A stretch of DNA of 64,000 nt from Phymatolithon calcareum (GCA_977006965.1 OZ345371.1:1736001-1800000), one strand, 5' to 3'. Shown: positions 9,730 to 23,061, counted from the stretch's first letter. The notes: generated from the letters alone by a model not told the origin. Made by a program: numbers and translations.

Positions 9730-10403
9730 TTCATTCTCAACCAATTTTCATCATCAAAAGGTTTAAAGCCCTGTGGTATCTGCACCATCCATCGGCCACC
9801 CTAAAGCGACTCCGCACAGAGTATAATCTACGAATCAGTCTGACAACATCCGTGCTCTGCTACGTGGTGAAAGGTATACACGCTTGAGAAATCAAGTAGT
9901 CTTCCGAGTATCCACCTTGACGCATCTCGGCTCTGCAGAATTCTGTTGTGTGATTGGAAGGGAATCTGAAAGACTTGTTGGAGTACGGTTTACCGATTTG
10001 AAAGACAGTCCGCCACGCACAGCGCGTGGTCAGTAGGCCCCGTATACTCATCTTCAAGGAAAAGGTCGCAATTATAGCCTCACGAAGTACTTGCTCGGTG
10101 GGGTGTGCCAACATCAACATTGGAATTTAGGACATTGGAATTGACGGATACGTCTTGCAGTGCGTGTTGTCGGCTGCAGGTTCAGGTGTACCAAAACGCC
10201 ACAAGAGGTAAACGGCCTAGAGCCAGCCTTATCTTCAAGAGGTATACGGCCTAGAGCTATCCCCAGATCAAGCTCCGGGTCACACTGACTCGACGCGAAT
10301 TTCCTATAAGGGATAGATTGCCTTGATAGTTGACTTCTGTTAACTCGCAGTGGACTCCCCGAACGGATCATCGACAAGATTTCAAGAACCCCCAGTCCAA
10401 AAT

Positions 10404-10917
10404 ATGGAAACTCGCATGGAATGCTGAAGGTCGAAAAACTCACCGAGACCAATTTCCACACTTGGAAACAGAAAATTCAGCTAGTACTATCCTTCCGCGA
10501 GCTCGATGAGTACATCGAGGTAAGCCCTCTGGCAAGGGACACAGACGAGTTCAAAGTCTGGCGTCGACATGACAATAAGGCTAAAGCGATTATTGGTCTA
10601 TCCCTTTCCGATGCCCATCTCGAACATGTCCGAGGTGTCGAAACGGCGAAAGAAATGTGGCAGGCGATTCTCAACATATTCGACCGCTATACGCTTCTCA
10701 ACAAACTCGCCGCTCGTCGCAAGTTCTATACCGCCACAATGCTCGAAGGCCAAAAGATACTGCCATACACCAACCGAATTCGTCAGCTCGCATCCACACT
10801 CAAATCAATGGGTGTTGACATCGACGACAAGGAAATGGCAATGGCTGTCCTGAATGGTCTTCCGGATCGTTATGACAGTCTCATCAGTGCCTTAGACGCA
10901 CTTGGGAACAAGGACGA
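10404..10917 (+). pseudogene. Copia gag N-terminal part, family B, frameshifted
   Basis: The start region reads atggaaactcgc where intact copies read atggacaactcgc, so one base is lost and the frame shifts at codon 2. Downstream, gag is open from about 10421 to the insertion point and matches the intact family B gag (through GLPDRYDSLISALDALGNK). It is truncated by the LTR at 10918. Confidence 0.85.
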
Positions 10918-11384
10918 TGTTAGAAGTGTGACTGCTTGGAGCATTAGTCGCATCACACTTCATTTGTGGATGTTTGATCTCTGTACACGTGTACACGTGT
11001 CAATAAGCTGTGTTTGGAGACGTTTAGAGAAGAATTTTGCTCTGGACACGTGTACAGATGTGATTGGCCGATACGAATCATACCATCGTACTCAGCATCG
11101 AAAATGATGAGTTTTGGTATATTACACGTGTATGCAAATATGATAATGTTATGATAGATTTGTTTAGGGTTACTTGGTCTCCGTCGTCTAGCAAGGCCCA
11201 TAATTTGATCTAGCATATAGGGCTAGTCTAGATCTGATATTCAGGACTATATAGCCAGGTTCTGAGGTCGAAGCAAAGCAATTAACCAAGGAACTCATCC
11301 ACCAACAACTCAGCAACCACTCAACCAATTCATCTCAACCAAACCATTCCATCATCCTTATCGCATCCCTAACCTCCAACAACA
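10918..11384 (+). repeat. 5' LTR, family C
   Basis: TGTTAGAAGTGTGACTGC...CCTCCAACAACA. The U3 differs from A and B apart from the ends, some CACGTG motifs and the core promoter. TATATAG lies at 11248-11254, but the position of AATAAA reads AATTAA (11280-11285), followed by the conserved ccaaggaac. Confidence 0.82.
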
Positions 11385-11398
11385 GGTTATGGGCCCAG
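11385..11398 (+). other. Primer-binding site, family C
   Basis: A perfect GGTTATGGGCCCAG directly after the LTR. Confidence 0.85.
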
Positions 11399-11690
11399 TT
11401 AATGCGATTTAAATGTCAACCGTCATCATCCACACCGTCTCCGGGGTTCTCCTTCGCCCCCGATCTGGCTCTGTCAACATCCCTGATTCGTGTTTCAGCT
11501 CTCACGCTCCTGGTAAACAGCCCTCTAGGGTCGTTACCTTGATTGTGATCTGTTCTGGCATTGTGCCTGGTTCTTCGGAGCACACGTACTTGCGTCTCCT
11601 CACTCAATTACTACCACTGTGGTGCACAACCCTTTGGAAAGTCTTTAATGGGGCCCGCTTGTACAGGGTTTTTTCTTCTCAATTTTTTTA

Positions 11691-12134
11691 TGTTGTTGGA
11701 GGTTAGGGATAAGATTAGGAGATTGGAAAAGTTTGGTTGGTGAAGATTGGTGAAGGAGAAGTGGAGTTAGGTGAGAATGAGTTCCTTAGTTTATTCACTT
11801 GGCGGACCTCAGGTCAAGACAATATAGACCAGAGAACACAACCAGACTTGATCAAAACCCTAACTGACGACGGAGACACACTAACCCTAAACAAATTTGT
11901 CATACTATTATATGACACGTGTAACATGAAAAAATCAAGAATCATCTACTGAGTGAGGGGAGTATGATTATCATACTCTTATCATACTCTGACACGTGTC
12001 ACTGCCAATCTTCTTGATTCAAAGTTCTGAGGCACTTTGACATTCGACTTGACACGTGTACAGGTGTACCGAGATCATACCTTGATATTGAAGTGTGTTT
12101 GCGACTAGAGCTCCAAGCAATCACACTTCCAACA
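11691..12134 (-). repeat. 3' LTR, family A
   Basis: 444 bp with both termini (TGTTGG and CAACAACA). The polypurine tract (reverse complement of ctcccccttgatcgaggg) abuts it at 12135-12152. Confidence 0.92.
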
Positions 12135-12155
12135 CTCCCCCTTGATCGAGGGACA

Positions 12156-15100
12156 CTACGACTTCCTCGCGCATATACCCATGTCATGTGCGAACTTGGC
12201 CGTCTTGACACGATCGAGTGGCTTGGTGAGTGCATCCGCAATCATCAACTCAGTACTGCAATACTTGATTGATATCTTGCCCGTGGCAACCACATCACGA
12301 ACATAGTGATATTGGATGTCTATGTGCTTGTTCCTCTGAGTGATAGCCGCGTTTCGCCCGGTCGCGATCGCACTTTGACTGTCAGTGTACAGAGTCATGG
12401 CGGATGGCTTCTCGAGACCTTGAACATCGGCAATGAGTCTTGACAACCAGACAGATTCCTTGGCGGCGGCACACGAAGCGATGTATTCCGCTTCGCATGT
12501 TGAAGTGGCGACGATGGTTTGCTTCTTTGAGCGCCAGCTTATGGCTCCCCCTGCAAGAAGGAACACATAGCCACTCGTGGACCGTCTTGTCTCAACACAT
12601 CCCGCCCAATCCGCATCCGTGTAACCGATTGGAACCAAACTCCCACTTCCACCGAACAAAATTCCGTGATCTCGAGTACCCGCAATATATCGCAGAACAC
12701 GCTTCACGCCCATCCAGTGACGTTTCAGAGGCTTTTCGCAGAACGAAGACAGCTTTCCGACCGAGTCCGAGATGTCTGGGCGTGTACCAACCATCAAGTA
12801 CATGAGACTTCCGATGGCTGGACGGTATGGAACTTGTTCATCGACGAGCTGGGTGATGTCGACTTCTTCGGTTCCGGTGTTCTTGTTGCTTGACTCCATA
12901 GGGGTTGGTGCTGGTTTCGAGTTCTCCATGCCGAAACGTTCCAAGACTGACTGAGCGTAGACCGACTGCGAGAGGTGAAGAGTTCGAAGTGTGCGATCTC
13001 GGCGAATTTCAAGTCCAAGACAAACACTAGCTTCTCCAAGGTCCTTCATCTCGAATCGCTTGTTCAGCTCCCCCTTGATCCACGAAATAGCAGAAGTATC
13101 GTTTCCGGCAATCAGCAAGTCATCCACATATAGCGCGATGATCATGATGCTGCTTGACTTATGCCGGACATAAAGACAAGGATCATTGGCACTACTTGAG
13201 AAGCCGAGCTCGTCGATGAGGAACTTGTCGATTTTGGCATGCCACTGTCGCGGTGCTTGCTTCAGGCCGTATAGTGCCTTCAAGAGCTTGCAAACAAGGT
13301 CAGGACGCTTGGGATCACGAAATCCAGACGGAACCTCCATGTAGATGTCTTCGTCAAGGTCACCATGCAAGAAAGCCGTAACAACATCCATTTGGTATAG
13401 TTCCAAATCATGGACAGCAACGGTTGCAAGTAGGATACGAATCGAGGTGAACTTTACGACTGGGGCATACGTTTCACCGTAGTCCACCCCATGCACCTGT
13501 CGGAACCCTTTCGCAACAATGCGAACTTTAGGGCCTGTATCCTTGACCTTGAAGACATACTTGCACGGTAGAACGTTCATGCCAGGCTTGCGAGTGACCA
13601 ACTTCCAAGTGTTGTTGCGGGTTAGTGACGAGTGTTCATTCTCAATGACCGGAGACCAGAAGTCGACATTTTTAATTGAAGTCGCTTCCTTGAAGGTCTG
13701 AGGCACTTGATGAGAAGACAAACCGGTTTCAGATGCAAGGTTGACGGACTCGAAGGCCAGCATAGCAGTATGCGAGGGAGCGTTCCAGAAGTCAGTGGGT
13801 GGTTTTGAGACCCGAGCTGACCTACGCAGAATGGGTTTGGCGATCATCGGAGATGTTTCGTCAGAACCAGATGGAGATATAGGTTGTTCTCCACCATCTG
13901 CTTGCTCACCTTCGTCAATGTCCTTCTCGATGCTCTTATCATCTACATCCGAAATGACCTTACCTTCAACCGTACCATCACTCAGTTTGATTTGAGGAGT
14001 TTCAAGTGATACATTGGTTTCGGTCTCATCGAATCCGAATTCCGATTCATTGAACGTCACGTCCCTTGACACAATCACTTTCCGCAAGTCCGCATCCCAC
14101 AGCTTATACCCTTTTGATGCCAACGAGTATCCCAGCATAACCGCCTCACGAGTACGACTGTCGAGTTTCTTCACTTTCTTCTTCGGAATCACGTACCAAC
14201 ACTTGGCGCCAAATACGCGCAAGTGTCCCAAATCTGGAGGGGCACCCATCCATATGTGATGGGGGGTCGTGTTCGAAGGAAGTCCTCGTGACGTAACTCG
14301 GTTGCGCACATACACAGCAGTTGCCAACGCTTCAGCCCAGAACTTCTTCTCGATGCCTCTGTGATGGAGCATCGAGCGCACTAAGTTGAGAAGTGTGCGG
14401 TTCATGCGTTCAGCCACCCCATTTTGCTGTGGGGTGTAAGCGACTGTGAGCTGTTGATGGATGCCGTGTTCCGCAAGATATGCCTTGAACTCGTTTGAAA
14501 GGTACTCGCCTCCATTGTCTGTCCTAATTGCTTTGAGCTTACGTGCTTTCGAGAAGTCCTGTATGTTCAAGTGCTTAAGCTTTCTACCTGTATGGGTTTC
14601 AGCGTACTTGTGAAACTTCCGAAAACACTCAAAGCTCTCCGATTTCTTTCGCATGGTGAATACCGTGGTCCACTTGGAGTGATCATCGATGAATGTGATG
14701 AAGTACTGTGATCCTCCAAGGGACGGAATGTCGATAGGACCAAGAACGTCTGAATGTACGAGATCGAGAACAGCGGTGGAGCGAGAACTACTGGACTTTG
14801 GAATCGGAGCACGATGACCTTTGCCGGCAAGACAACCATTACATGGATGTGTGGACTGTGAGTTGGGAGCAATCTTTACACCTTTCACCACCCCATGGTT
14901 TACCATTCCGGTAATTCCAGTGTGGTCAACATGCGCAAGTCGTTCATGCCAGAGCTGTAGGCTCGCGAAACAGGAAACTTCGTTAAGTTTATTTCCATCT
15001 GCAAGGTCTAGAGAGTAGAGACTTTTGCGTAGAGTACCTGTTGCGATCGTGTCATTATGAGCTTTAACATTGCAACGGCTGTTCTTGAACGTTATACCAT

Positions 15101-16222
15101 ATCCGTACTCATCCATTTTTGAGACAGACAATAGAGAGTATCCGAAGTCGGGTATGTGCATAACGTCCTTGAGCTTTCGTTTTAACGATTTGCCGTTAAC
15201 GTTAAGCGTAATGATGACATCACCTTTTCCAGCGATTGTGGCCTGTGCTTTGGTTCCCATTTCGACGGTTGAAGACATTTTTGTGTATGAGCAGAAGATT
15301 GAACGATCGAACGTCATATGCGATGTACTACCAGAGTCAATGATCCATGACTTTGACTTCTCGGAAATATCAGAATCGCGCACCTTGACCATCAGGCATA
15401 CAAAGTCGGAATCGGACATAACTCGAACATGTTTAGATTCATCGGTCAGGAATGCAGCTGGTTTCGTTTGCTTTCCATTCCGATTTTTGTATCCTTCAGG
15501 AGCAAGGTGTGGAAACTTGGTCCAACATTTCACACTTCTATGTCCAGATCGATGACAATGTTCACAGTAGTCACGAATTCGTTCTCCATCGCGTCTGGCA
15601 GTGAAAAGTGCAGCACTCTCAGCTTTGACGGTTGATGCTTCGACACGCATTGACATGCGTTGCTCTTCCTGGAGTAGTCGACTCTTCAAAAATTCAAGTG
15701 AGAATGATTCGTCTTCATTGCCGAGAGCATCAAGTGCACTTATCAAGCTGTCGTAGCGTTCGGGAAGTCCGTTCAATACAGCCATGGCCATTTCTTTATC
15801 GTCAATATCGACACCCATTGACTTGAGGGTGGATGCGAGTTGGCGAATGCGGTTCGTATAGGGCAGTATTTTCTCGTCCTCGAGCATAGTGGCAGTGTAG
15901 AACTTGCGTCTAGCGGCACGTTGTTCAAAAGAGTGTGTCGTTCGAAGATATTGAGAATCGACGTCCACATTTCTTTGGCCATTTCGACATCCTGCACATG
16001 CTCGAGATGTTCGTCTGAAAGCGAGAGACCGATGATAGCCTTTGCTTTATTGTCATTACGACGCCAGAGCTTGAAATCTTCGGAATCTCGTGCCGGTGGA
16101 TCGTCCTCTATGAACTCGTCGAGTTCGCGGAATGATAGTACTAGCTGAATTTTCTGTTTCCAAGCGTGGAAATTGGTCTCATTTAACTTTTCGACCTTCA
16201 GCGTTCCCTGGGAGTTGTCCAT
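12156..16222 (-). pseudogene. Copia gag-pol polyprotein, family A, one frameshift
   Basis: From the ATG at 16222 (MDNSQGTLK) the minus strand encodes gag, a zinc knuckle (CEHCHRSGHRSVKC), protease DSGSTSH, the integrase zinc region and DD35E core (HSDVLGP, RTDNGGEY, VAERMNRTL), reverse transcriptase with YVDD, and RNase H ending CARKS at 12156. One base is missing near 15915 (aacaacgtgccgct for aacaaactggccgct), which separates gag from an otherwise open 1270-codon frame. All catalytic motifs of integrase, RT and RNase H are present, so this copy is one base from being open throughout. Confidence 0.93.
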
Positions 16223-16786
16223 TTTGCGGAGTGAGGGTCTTCTATTCTTGTCGAAAATCCGTTTGGGGAGTCTGCGAGTCGACACAAGGTCAACTATCAA
16301 GGCAATCTATCCCTTATAAGAAATTCCTTCGAGTCGGAATGACCCGGTCCTTGATCGGGGGATGGCTCAATGGCCCTATACCTCTTGTGGCGTTTTGGTA
16401 CACCTGAACCTGCAGTCGGCAACACGCACTGCAAGACGCTTTGTGGTATCCTGAGGTGGGCCCGACAAGAAAACCGAAGGTAATCAAGCAAGGAGACACA
16501 ACAGAAACCCTTGTGGTGTTTTGGTACACCTGAACATGCAGCAGGCAACGCGCACTGCAAGACGCTATAACACTTTCTGAACGGGCCTCACTCAAAATCC
16601 AGAGGTAATTGAGCAAGGAACCGAACAGGAAGCTCGTGAAAAATGACAGACAAGTCCTCTGGAGCGGGCCTTGCGAGAAAACCAGAGGTAATGAAGCAAG
16701 GATGCGCAACCAGGAGAAGATCGGGGGCGAAGGATGAGCCCCGGAGACGACGATGATGATGAAGCGCGGTGGTGATCAAGTTCTGA

Positions 16787-16800
16787 CTGGGCCCATAACC
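16787..16800 (-). other. Primer-binding site
   Basis: On the minus strand, GGTTATGGGCCCAG directly follows the 5' LTR. Confidence 0.85.
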
Positions 16801-17232
16801 TTTTGTTGGAGGTTAGGGATAAGATTAGGAGATTGGAAAAGTTTGGTTGGTGAAGATTGGTGAAGGAGAAGTGGAGTTAGGTGAGAATGAGTTCCTTGGT
16901 TTATTCACTTGGCGGACCTCAGGTTAAGACTATATAGACCTGAGAGCACAACTAGACTTGATCAAAACCCTAACTGACGACGGAGACACACTAACCCTAA
17001 ACAAGTCTGTCATACTATCATATGACACGTGTAACATGAAAAAATCAAGAATCATCTACTGAGTGAGGGGAGTATGATTATCATACTCTTATCATACTTT
17101 GACACGTGTCACTGCCAATCTTCTTGATTCAAAGTTCTGAGACACTTTGACATTCGACTTGACACGTGTACAGGTGTACCGAGATCATACCTTGATATTG
17201 AAGTGCGTTTGCGATTCGAGCTCCAAGCAATC
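16801..17232 (-). repeat. 5' LTR of the 11691 element, main part
   Basis: Contains the whole LTR except its first 12-14 bases, which lie at 27587-27600 beyond the CACTA-like insertion. The core promoter reads CTATATA at 16931-16937 and AATAAA at 16900-16905 (minus strand). Confidence 0.92.
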
Positions 17233-17246
17233 CACTGGAGGTGCAA
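17233..17246 (+). repeat. Left terminal inverted repeat of the CACTA-like element
   Basis: CACTGGAGGTGCAA, matched by the reverse complement of 27573-27586 with one difference. The CACT start fits the CACTA superfamily. Confidence 0.85.
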
Positions 17247-18287
17247 AAATATCATAGAACTCCATATTTGCTGTTGGTGGACCACAAAAGTGGTGTTTTT
17301 TCAAATGACAGCAACGTTTGTGGTTTTGCGTCTAAATAAATTGAGTGCATGACAATGTGAAATTCCAAGTATTTCGCCATGTCAGAATTGGTGTCATTTG
17401 CAACACCTCACCCGGTGATTTTACAACATAATGCAAGTAGTATGTAGAGATTTTCCCGACAACAAGTGCGTGACACACTATTGCACTCGCACAGACTCGG
17501 GCGATGCAGTTGCGGAGCGCAGTACGGACTAGTGCGAATTTCCCTGTGGATATTGTTAATCTGGTGCGCGCACCAGAATGTCTTGTAAGACGTACACGTC
17601 GATGCAATGCCCTGCGCGCGAAAACCGTGGCACTTCGCATATCTGAGATCCAGAATCCTTTGAGGTCAATTACTGACGGCATCCGCGGCAGTATCTACGT
17701 TTCCTATTCCATCCTAGAAGCCGGGCAGCGACCAGAGTTGATCATTGCGGCTCTTGGCACCGTCGGGGGCGGATGCGTTTATACTTTCGACATCGAGTAG
17801 AGGTGTGCTCCTCGCTGGCGTCGTCATCTATCTGCTCCTGTTCCTGTCTGCCCATCGCGCTATGTCTTCATCAACGGCGAGTGCGTGCTGCGTGGTGATT
17901 TCAAATACAAGCAGTGCGCAATCCCGTCGCCCCTGCTTGCACGGCCGTCAAGGCATATGATTTTCTTTTGCGATGCAAGACGATATATGGAAGGCGGGAC
18001 GCTGCCCTGCTGATGCTGGCATTGTCATGGAGACCACTACACTCATTGTTCCGGTGACGACTTTGCGGATATTGAACTAAACACCGTCGTGATGTTTTGA
18101 CTGTGCGAAGCGAAAGACACCATTAATGCGGCGTGCGCTTTACGGCGCGTGCATGTTCTGTGTGTAGGAAAATTTGAATTGAGATCAGTTGATGCATTGG
18201 CAGATGAAGTCCTAAGGTATAGTCGAATCACGGAACTATTTTAATGATAAAAGGTTTAGTCATTTCTGCCGATACGTCGCAAATTCA
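17247..18287. other. Left subterminal region of the CACTA-like element
   Basis: About 1 kb without a convincing gene. Open frames of 60-116 codons overlap on both strands with no known motif. It includes the perfect palindrome gtgcgcgcac near 17565. Such regions usually hold transposase-binding repeats, but I could not define a repeat unit by eye. Confidence 0.4.
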
Positions 18288-21200
18288 CTAGCCCTTGCGG
18301 GGTGGATAACCACTTGCTCTTGTTAGTAGAAAAATGGAGCCACCGTACAGCGGAGCCGAATTATGTCCATGTTCTACTGCCCTAGGGCTCGCAGATGCTT
18401 GGCAACTCGTAGACGTACATGCGTGCAGTACTCCCGCCCTGCGAATAGAGGCGTCCATGACTGCAAACGACACTGGACTTGAAAGGGAGACCTTCCAGGT
18501 AGAAGGCGGTGGGGAATCGAAGAGTGCGGAAGCATTAATTTCTGAGCTTATGCAAGGGAGGAGTGCTGCATAGGCCGAAGTTACACCTGTCTCCCGCTCG
18601 ACAACTAGGAACTCCAGCGCGCACCACAGTGACGGTCCAGTATTGCTCGCAAACTGGAAGTCATCGACCCTGCTGACTTGAATCAATCTCGGATTGTGGT
18701 TTTCCGGCAATGTAGGATCCACGTTCACTACTTCGATGACATCTCCTTTCGTCAAATTTGTTACAGCGGTGTGGCTTCCGTTTCCGTAGTTTGCAGTGAT
18801 CCTCTCTGCAATTCTGATAGTGTACGTCCGAGCGTTTGGCAAAATGCAAGCCCGGAATCTCTGTATGATATTTCGTCGGGAAGGCTGCTCTGGGAGGGAA
18901 TTGTGAGGAACAAATAATAAGTTCTCCCGCAAGGACCAAAACACGTTCTGTGAATTAGCAGATGTCCTGGGCGACAGTACGCTCTGTCCTTGCATTTTCA
19001 GCTCGTTTTCCAAGCACTGTCCAGGTCCCAAAGCTTCGAGCACCTTCTTCGAAATTGTCGGCGACGGTGATCCGTTGATGGCGCGCAACCTATCTCTCCC
19101 AGCGAGAAGACTGTAGCATCCTCTCAAGGCGACTTCATCTCCTTCCAGTGCCTCAGAGATTAATACAGTTAGCCTTCCCTGCCAGTCGTTAATTGCTACT
19201 CCCTGCATGCACTGGATCTGGATGTCTTTTTGGTTTGACTGACGTATTGCCCTTTTTAAGCCTTGATGGGATTTTTCCAACACAAGCTCCCCTATTCTGC
19301 CCTCATGTCCGACTAACGGCAGTGTAGTAAAGACCAGCTCAAGGATTCGATGTACATTAGGCTTGTCTATGGTTTTCACAGCCACTAGAGATGCTCTGTA
19401 CTTTTTGATGAGCTCTGCCTTTCGTTGCGGGTTGCATTCTTCGTCTTCCATTTGCAAATATTCGTTGTCGTCCATGTTACAAATTGCAGAAACTGTTTTG
19501 AGGTGTTGCACAGTTTGTTCTTGTAATTTGTAAATTGTAAATCGCCCTCCGTGATGATTGAAATCCTGAACGGCTCGAAAACCGTCACGCTCCAGCTCGG
19601 GGAGTCTCCACAACGCAGCAACTAGGGAGGACGATGACCCGACAAGAGCAATGGCTGCTATGCACTGTTTGCTGACTGAACCTGCACGTCTTGAACGCTT
19701 GTCCTCAGTACAACATCCCACTATAAATGCCGTACGGGCCACGAAAGATAGAGCATAAAGTTCAGACATTGACATCGAGTAAAGACACTTAGTGTCCATG
19801 TTGACAAGCCTATTTTGAGTTGGAAGATTCGAGCTTTTCAAAAAATCGATCATGTAGTGCTCGCATGTCTGACGGTACTCTCGGGAGGGTAAAAGTTGTA
19901 GAACCAGGTTGATGCAGTCTTTAGCATGGCCCGTTAATAGATGATCCGGAGCAACGAAAGACGCTCGATACGGATCAAAATGATAAGGAACAACAGGCAC
20001 ACCGTATTCGGTTCTGGGCACTCTTGTTCTGGCGGAAAACATAGACCTCTGTAACTCATTTAGTACCATAGGGTGTGCAGGACCTCGCGGTTTGATTCCG
20101 AGTAGACGGCAGGTTTCCTGTTCGGCATTGCTGTCGTGAACGGCCATGTGCTGATACAAACCTCGCGCGGCTTGTGATATCATCCCGTGGATATGTTCGG
20201 CCGAGTACCGGCTACCGAAAAGACATTGAGCGACTCGCCAGAATCTGCATAGATGACAACAAGCAGAAGCTGTGTGACCCAAAACGTCTAGTTCACCATT
20301 TAGGGCAGGAGTGTCGCCCACAAGGCCGATCAGATCAAGGAAAATTCGACGCTGATTTCCGTCGGCATCTATATCGAGAAATCCTTCTGTCATGCCATCG
20401 ATTATGTCCTGGAGAATCAGCCGGAAAACTGCGTCGCCCTTGACGCCAGGGGGGGTCAGTGCGATAACTCTGACTGCGTGCGGTGAAGATCGCGCTGTAA
20501 CAGGGAGATGAAGGGGCAAGGGATAAAATCCTTCGCCACTCGCCGATTTTCCGGACTGGATTTCGAATCCGTCCCAGTACAGGGCGAACCTGTACACGAA
20601 ATAATTCTCTCCGTTCTCCAGCACCCCAACGCTGCTTATGGCAGAGTACCGGTCTAGGCCTCTCGGGCCGGCATGGCAATGAATTAAAAGGACCTGCAGA
20701 ACATCCAGATAGCGCTGACTCTGACCCGACACGTGCAGGGGTCTGACAACTGCATCCGGTGATGCACAATCTCCCCCAGGTATCCATAGTATGTGCCGAC
20801 TCCTCTCCTCATTTTCCACCCAGAAGCCGTAAACAAGGAAGAGACGAGAACTCCTGTCGGTAGATGTCAGTAGAGTAGAGTTCTCACGTAAGTTTGAACC
20901 ATGCCTTGCTAGATCCCCTTCTGCACAAGGCCTCAAATGAACCACAAGATCTCCGGGCTTGAGAGGGGGTTTAGACCAATTTTTCCATGCTTCCTCTAGC
21001 TTTTTGGTTTTCTCATTGATTGCAGCTCTACGCCTACGGATTGCCTCAATCATTTCTGGAGACTTGTTCATTTTACCTGCTCGATTTCCGTCTCCCTGAC
21101 TGTCTCTGATGTCTTCTTCAAGACGTTCGGGAAAATCTGGTATTTCGACATCAACAGAATCAGTGGGTGACGTGTATATCACAAAGTTTAGAGCATCAGA

Positions 21201-22510
21201 AAGACTAGTATCCCGTTCCGGCGTGTCCGGGTGATAGCTTTCCTTGCACAACAGGTCGTGACGCCGGCAGGCGTGGTAGACGGTCCAAACGTGGGATACG
21301 GTCCCTCGTAGAGCGTAGGTATCGGAGGTCGAAGGGTCAGGTACCCCAAAGCATCGTTCCAGTCTTTCAGTCAGAGGTGATCTTGTTCTAAGAACTTTGA
21401 CGTGCAAAACATCCCCAAATTCGGCAAATTTAGAAGGTGGGGTTGCAACGGGAGCATCGAGCGCGAATCCCATGCCTGTGATCTCCGAAGAGAGATCTTT
21501 ATCCACACTCAACAGTTTTCTAGGACCATAGAACAACTCCCTCGCAGCTATCAGAGGCCAGATGTCCACGCAATCAGACGTAGACACTGGTGGTCTCTGA
21601 CCGTCCGAAAAATTGTTTCGCAAACTAGTCGATTTCATCTCCTCCCAAACAGGTCCAGTAGCAATATCGATGCCGGCGTACTCGCTCGGCGGGATAATCT
21701 GCAACAAGCTTAATGGGTTCCCTTCAGGAGAGAACCTGACTGCTCGGGCGCCTGCCTTAGAGGTGTCCATAGGTACGAGGGACTGGTGAGATCGTACTGC
21801 AAGATGACGAAGCAATAGTGGCCTGTACGCACGCTGCAATGTTGAGTAGTGTGGAATGCTTCTTATGGTTCCAGCTTTCTCCGAAGAGCCAAGAAACAGG
21901 TTAAAATTCTTCCAATGTTGTCTCCCCGTGGTCCTCAAGGCTTCTGTCAGATTTCGCACGGATTGATACTGTATTTTGGACATTTTCTTGGAGCCGTTGG
22001 TTACTAGTAAAGCCAGAGAATGCGCCAATTTCCGAGTCGCAAGTCCTCCGAATTGGAAGGAAACCCAAGTTCCAATTCATCCACTCTTAATTCGCTTCCT
22101 TCGGCATTTGGAACGGCACGGGTCATCTCCTCAGAAGCTGCAACATTTTCTTCATCCTCCATATCGCATAAATTGTCTGAGGAATCATCGCGGAAGACAT
22201 CTAGAATTCGATCTTCGGCAAGTGAAGTGGCTCGGTGAGCTGATACTTCATCCTCATTGTTCCGTTCCACTCCATCCTGCTCTGCCCGATAATTAATCTG
22301 GTCATCTGTAGAAGGATTCTGGACGCAGGGATCGTCGATGGGACGCGATACGGCAGGCACTGCCTGCATGGAAATGGCTGCCGAGTTATTCGGCAAAGCT
22401 CCTCGGGTAGCGACGAGATCATTCTGTTGCGGCCGACGCAATGATGAGGGCCTGGTTTCCCTGAAGCGATATCGACTGCGCCTCCGCTTACGGACTGCGG
22501 GTTGTACCAT
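18288..22510 (-). CDS. TNP2-like (CACTA) transposase
   Basis: The largest gene of the transposon. An uninterrupted frame runs from 22028 (a TTG codon; first ATG near 21982) to 18288, 1246 codons. Upstream, a second frame (22510-22004) starts at ATG 22510 with a basic nuclear-localisation-like MVQPAVRKRRRSRYRFR, followed by an acidic tract, and overlaps the first by 25 bases. It is probably the N-terminus, joined by an intron or broken by a frameshift. Motifs resembling transposase family Tnp2, numbered from 22028: GDTPALN with D at about 572, followed by a CCHLC zinc-like pair, and a later ELVLEKSHQG block with E at about 918, a candidate third acidic residue of a DDE triad. The length is near that of CACTA transposases. 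The assignment rests on motif pattern, not a database search. Confidence 0.72.
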
Positions 22511-23061
22511 ATTGTGAGAGTAATCTCGGGCAATAATAACGCCCGCGGGTGATGCCCTACTGAGGAATCTCACAATGCAGTGGAACCAGGATTTGGCCGA
22601 TGCAAGAAGCGCGTGAAATTGAAGCGTGATGTTGGATTGCTTGTAATAAAACGTAGAAGTATGTTTTGGGTGACCTCCAAAATCTGACACAGGTCAGCTC
22701 CGTCATCAAGACAGCAATCTGAGACCAGAAGAGTTGAGTGACAGAGAGGTCAACTGTTTAACCACGGTTTGTAACCATAAAAATACAGTCATTGCGATGA
22801 CACGATTGCGGTCAGAATCGTGGATCAATAAACCGAGCGATATCAATGTACAAGTAGAGATTTATTCCAATTCAAGACTGCTGGAGCAGATCTCTCAAAA
22901 GACATACGCGTCATTTTAGAGACCTGCTCCATCTATCCCTGGCCTCTTACACATTCTTAGGCTCAAACATAAAACGCACAGTCAGAGAAAGGGCACTGAA
23001 TAACTATTGTCTGTAACCACGATAGTGTAGTCACACCGACATCAAAAGTGTCCCCAGACAT
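22511..23061. promoter_or_regulatory. Divergent intergenic region between transposase and the plus-strand gene
   Basis: The transposase gene runs left and the next gene runs right, so this interval of about 550 bp should hold both promoters. I see no clear TATA box or repeat that would define the start sites. Confidence 0.35.

Larger units (their letters stand above)
9295..10917 (+). mobile_element. 5' part of a plus-strand family B copia element
   Basis: Has a 5' LTR (9295-9655), primer-binding site, 735-bp leader and the first part of gag, interrupted at 10918 by a family C LTR. It is inserted into the pre-integrase region of the preceding A element. Confidence 0.87.
10918..11690 (+). mobile_element. 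5' end of a family C copia element
   Basis: A distinct 467-bp LTR, a primer-binding site (11385-11398) and about 290 bp of leader. The leader is cut off at 11690 by a minus-strand A LTR. No gag of this family can be assigned with certainty; the fragment at 27601-27826 may belong to it. Confidence 0.75.

Noticed and set aside
18334-18573. Plus-strand ORFs within 18288-22028
   Set aside because: They are short, overlap the 1246-codon transposase frame and have no motif.
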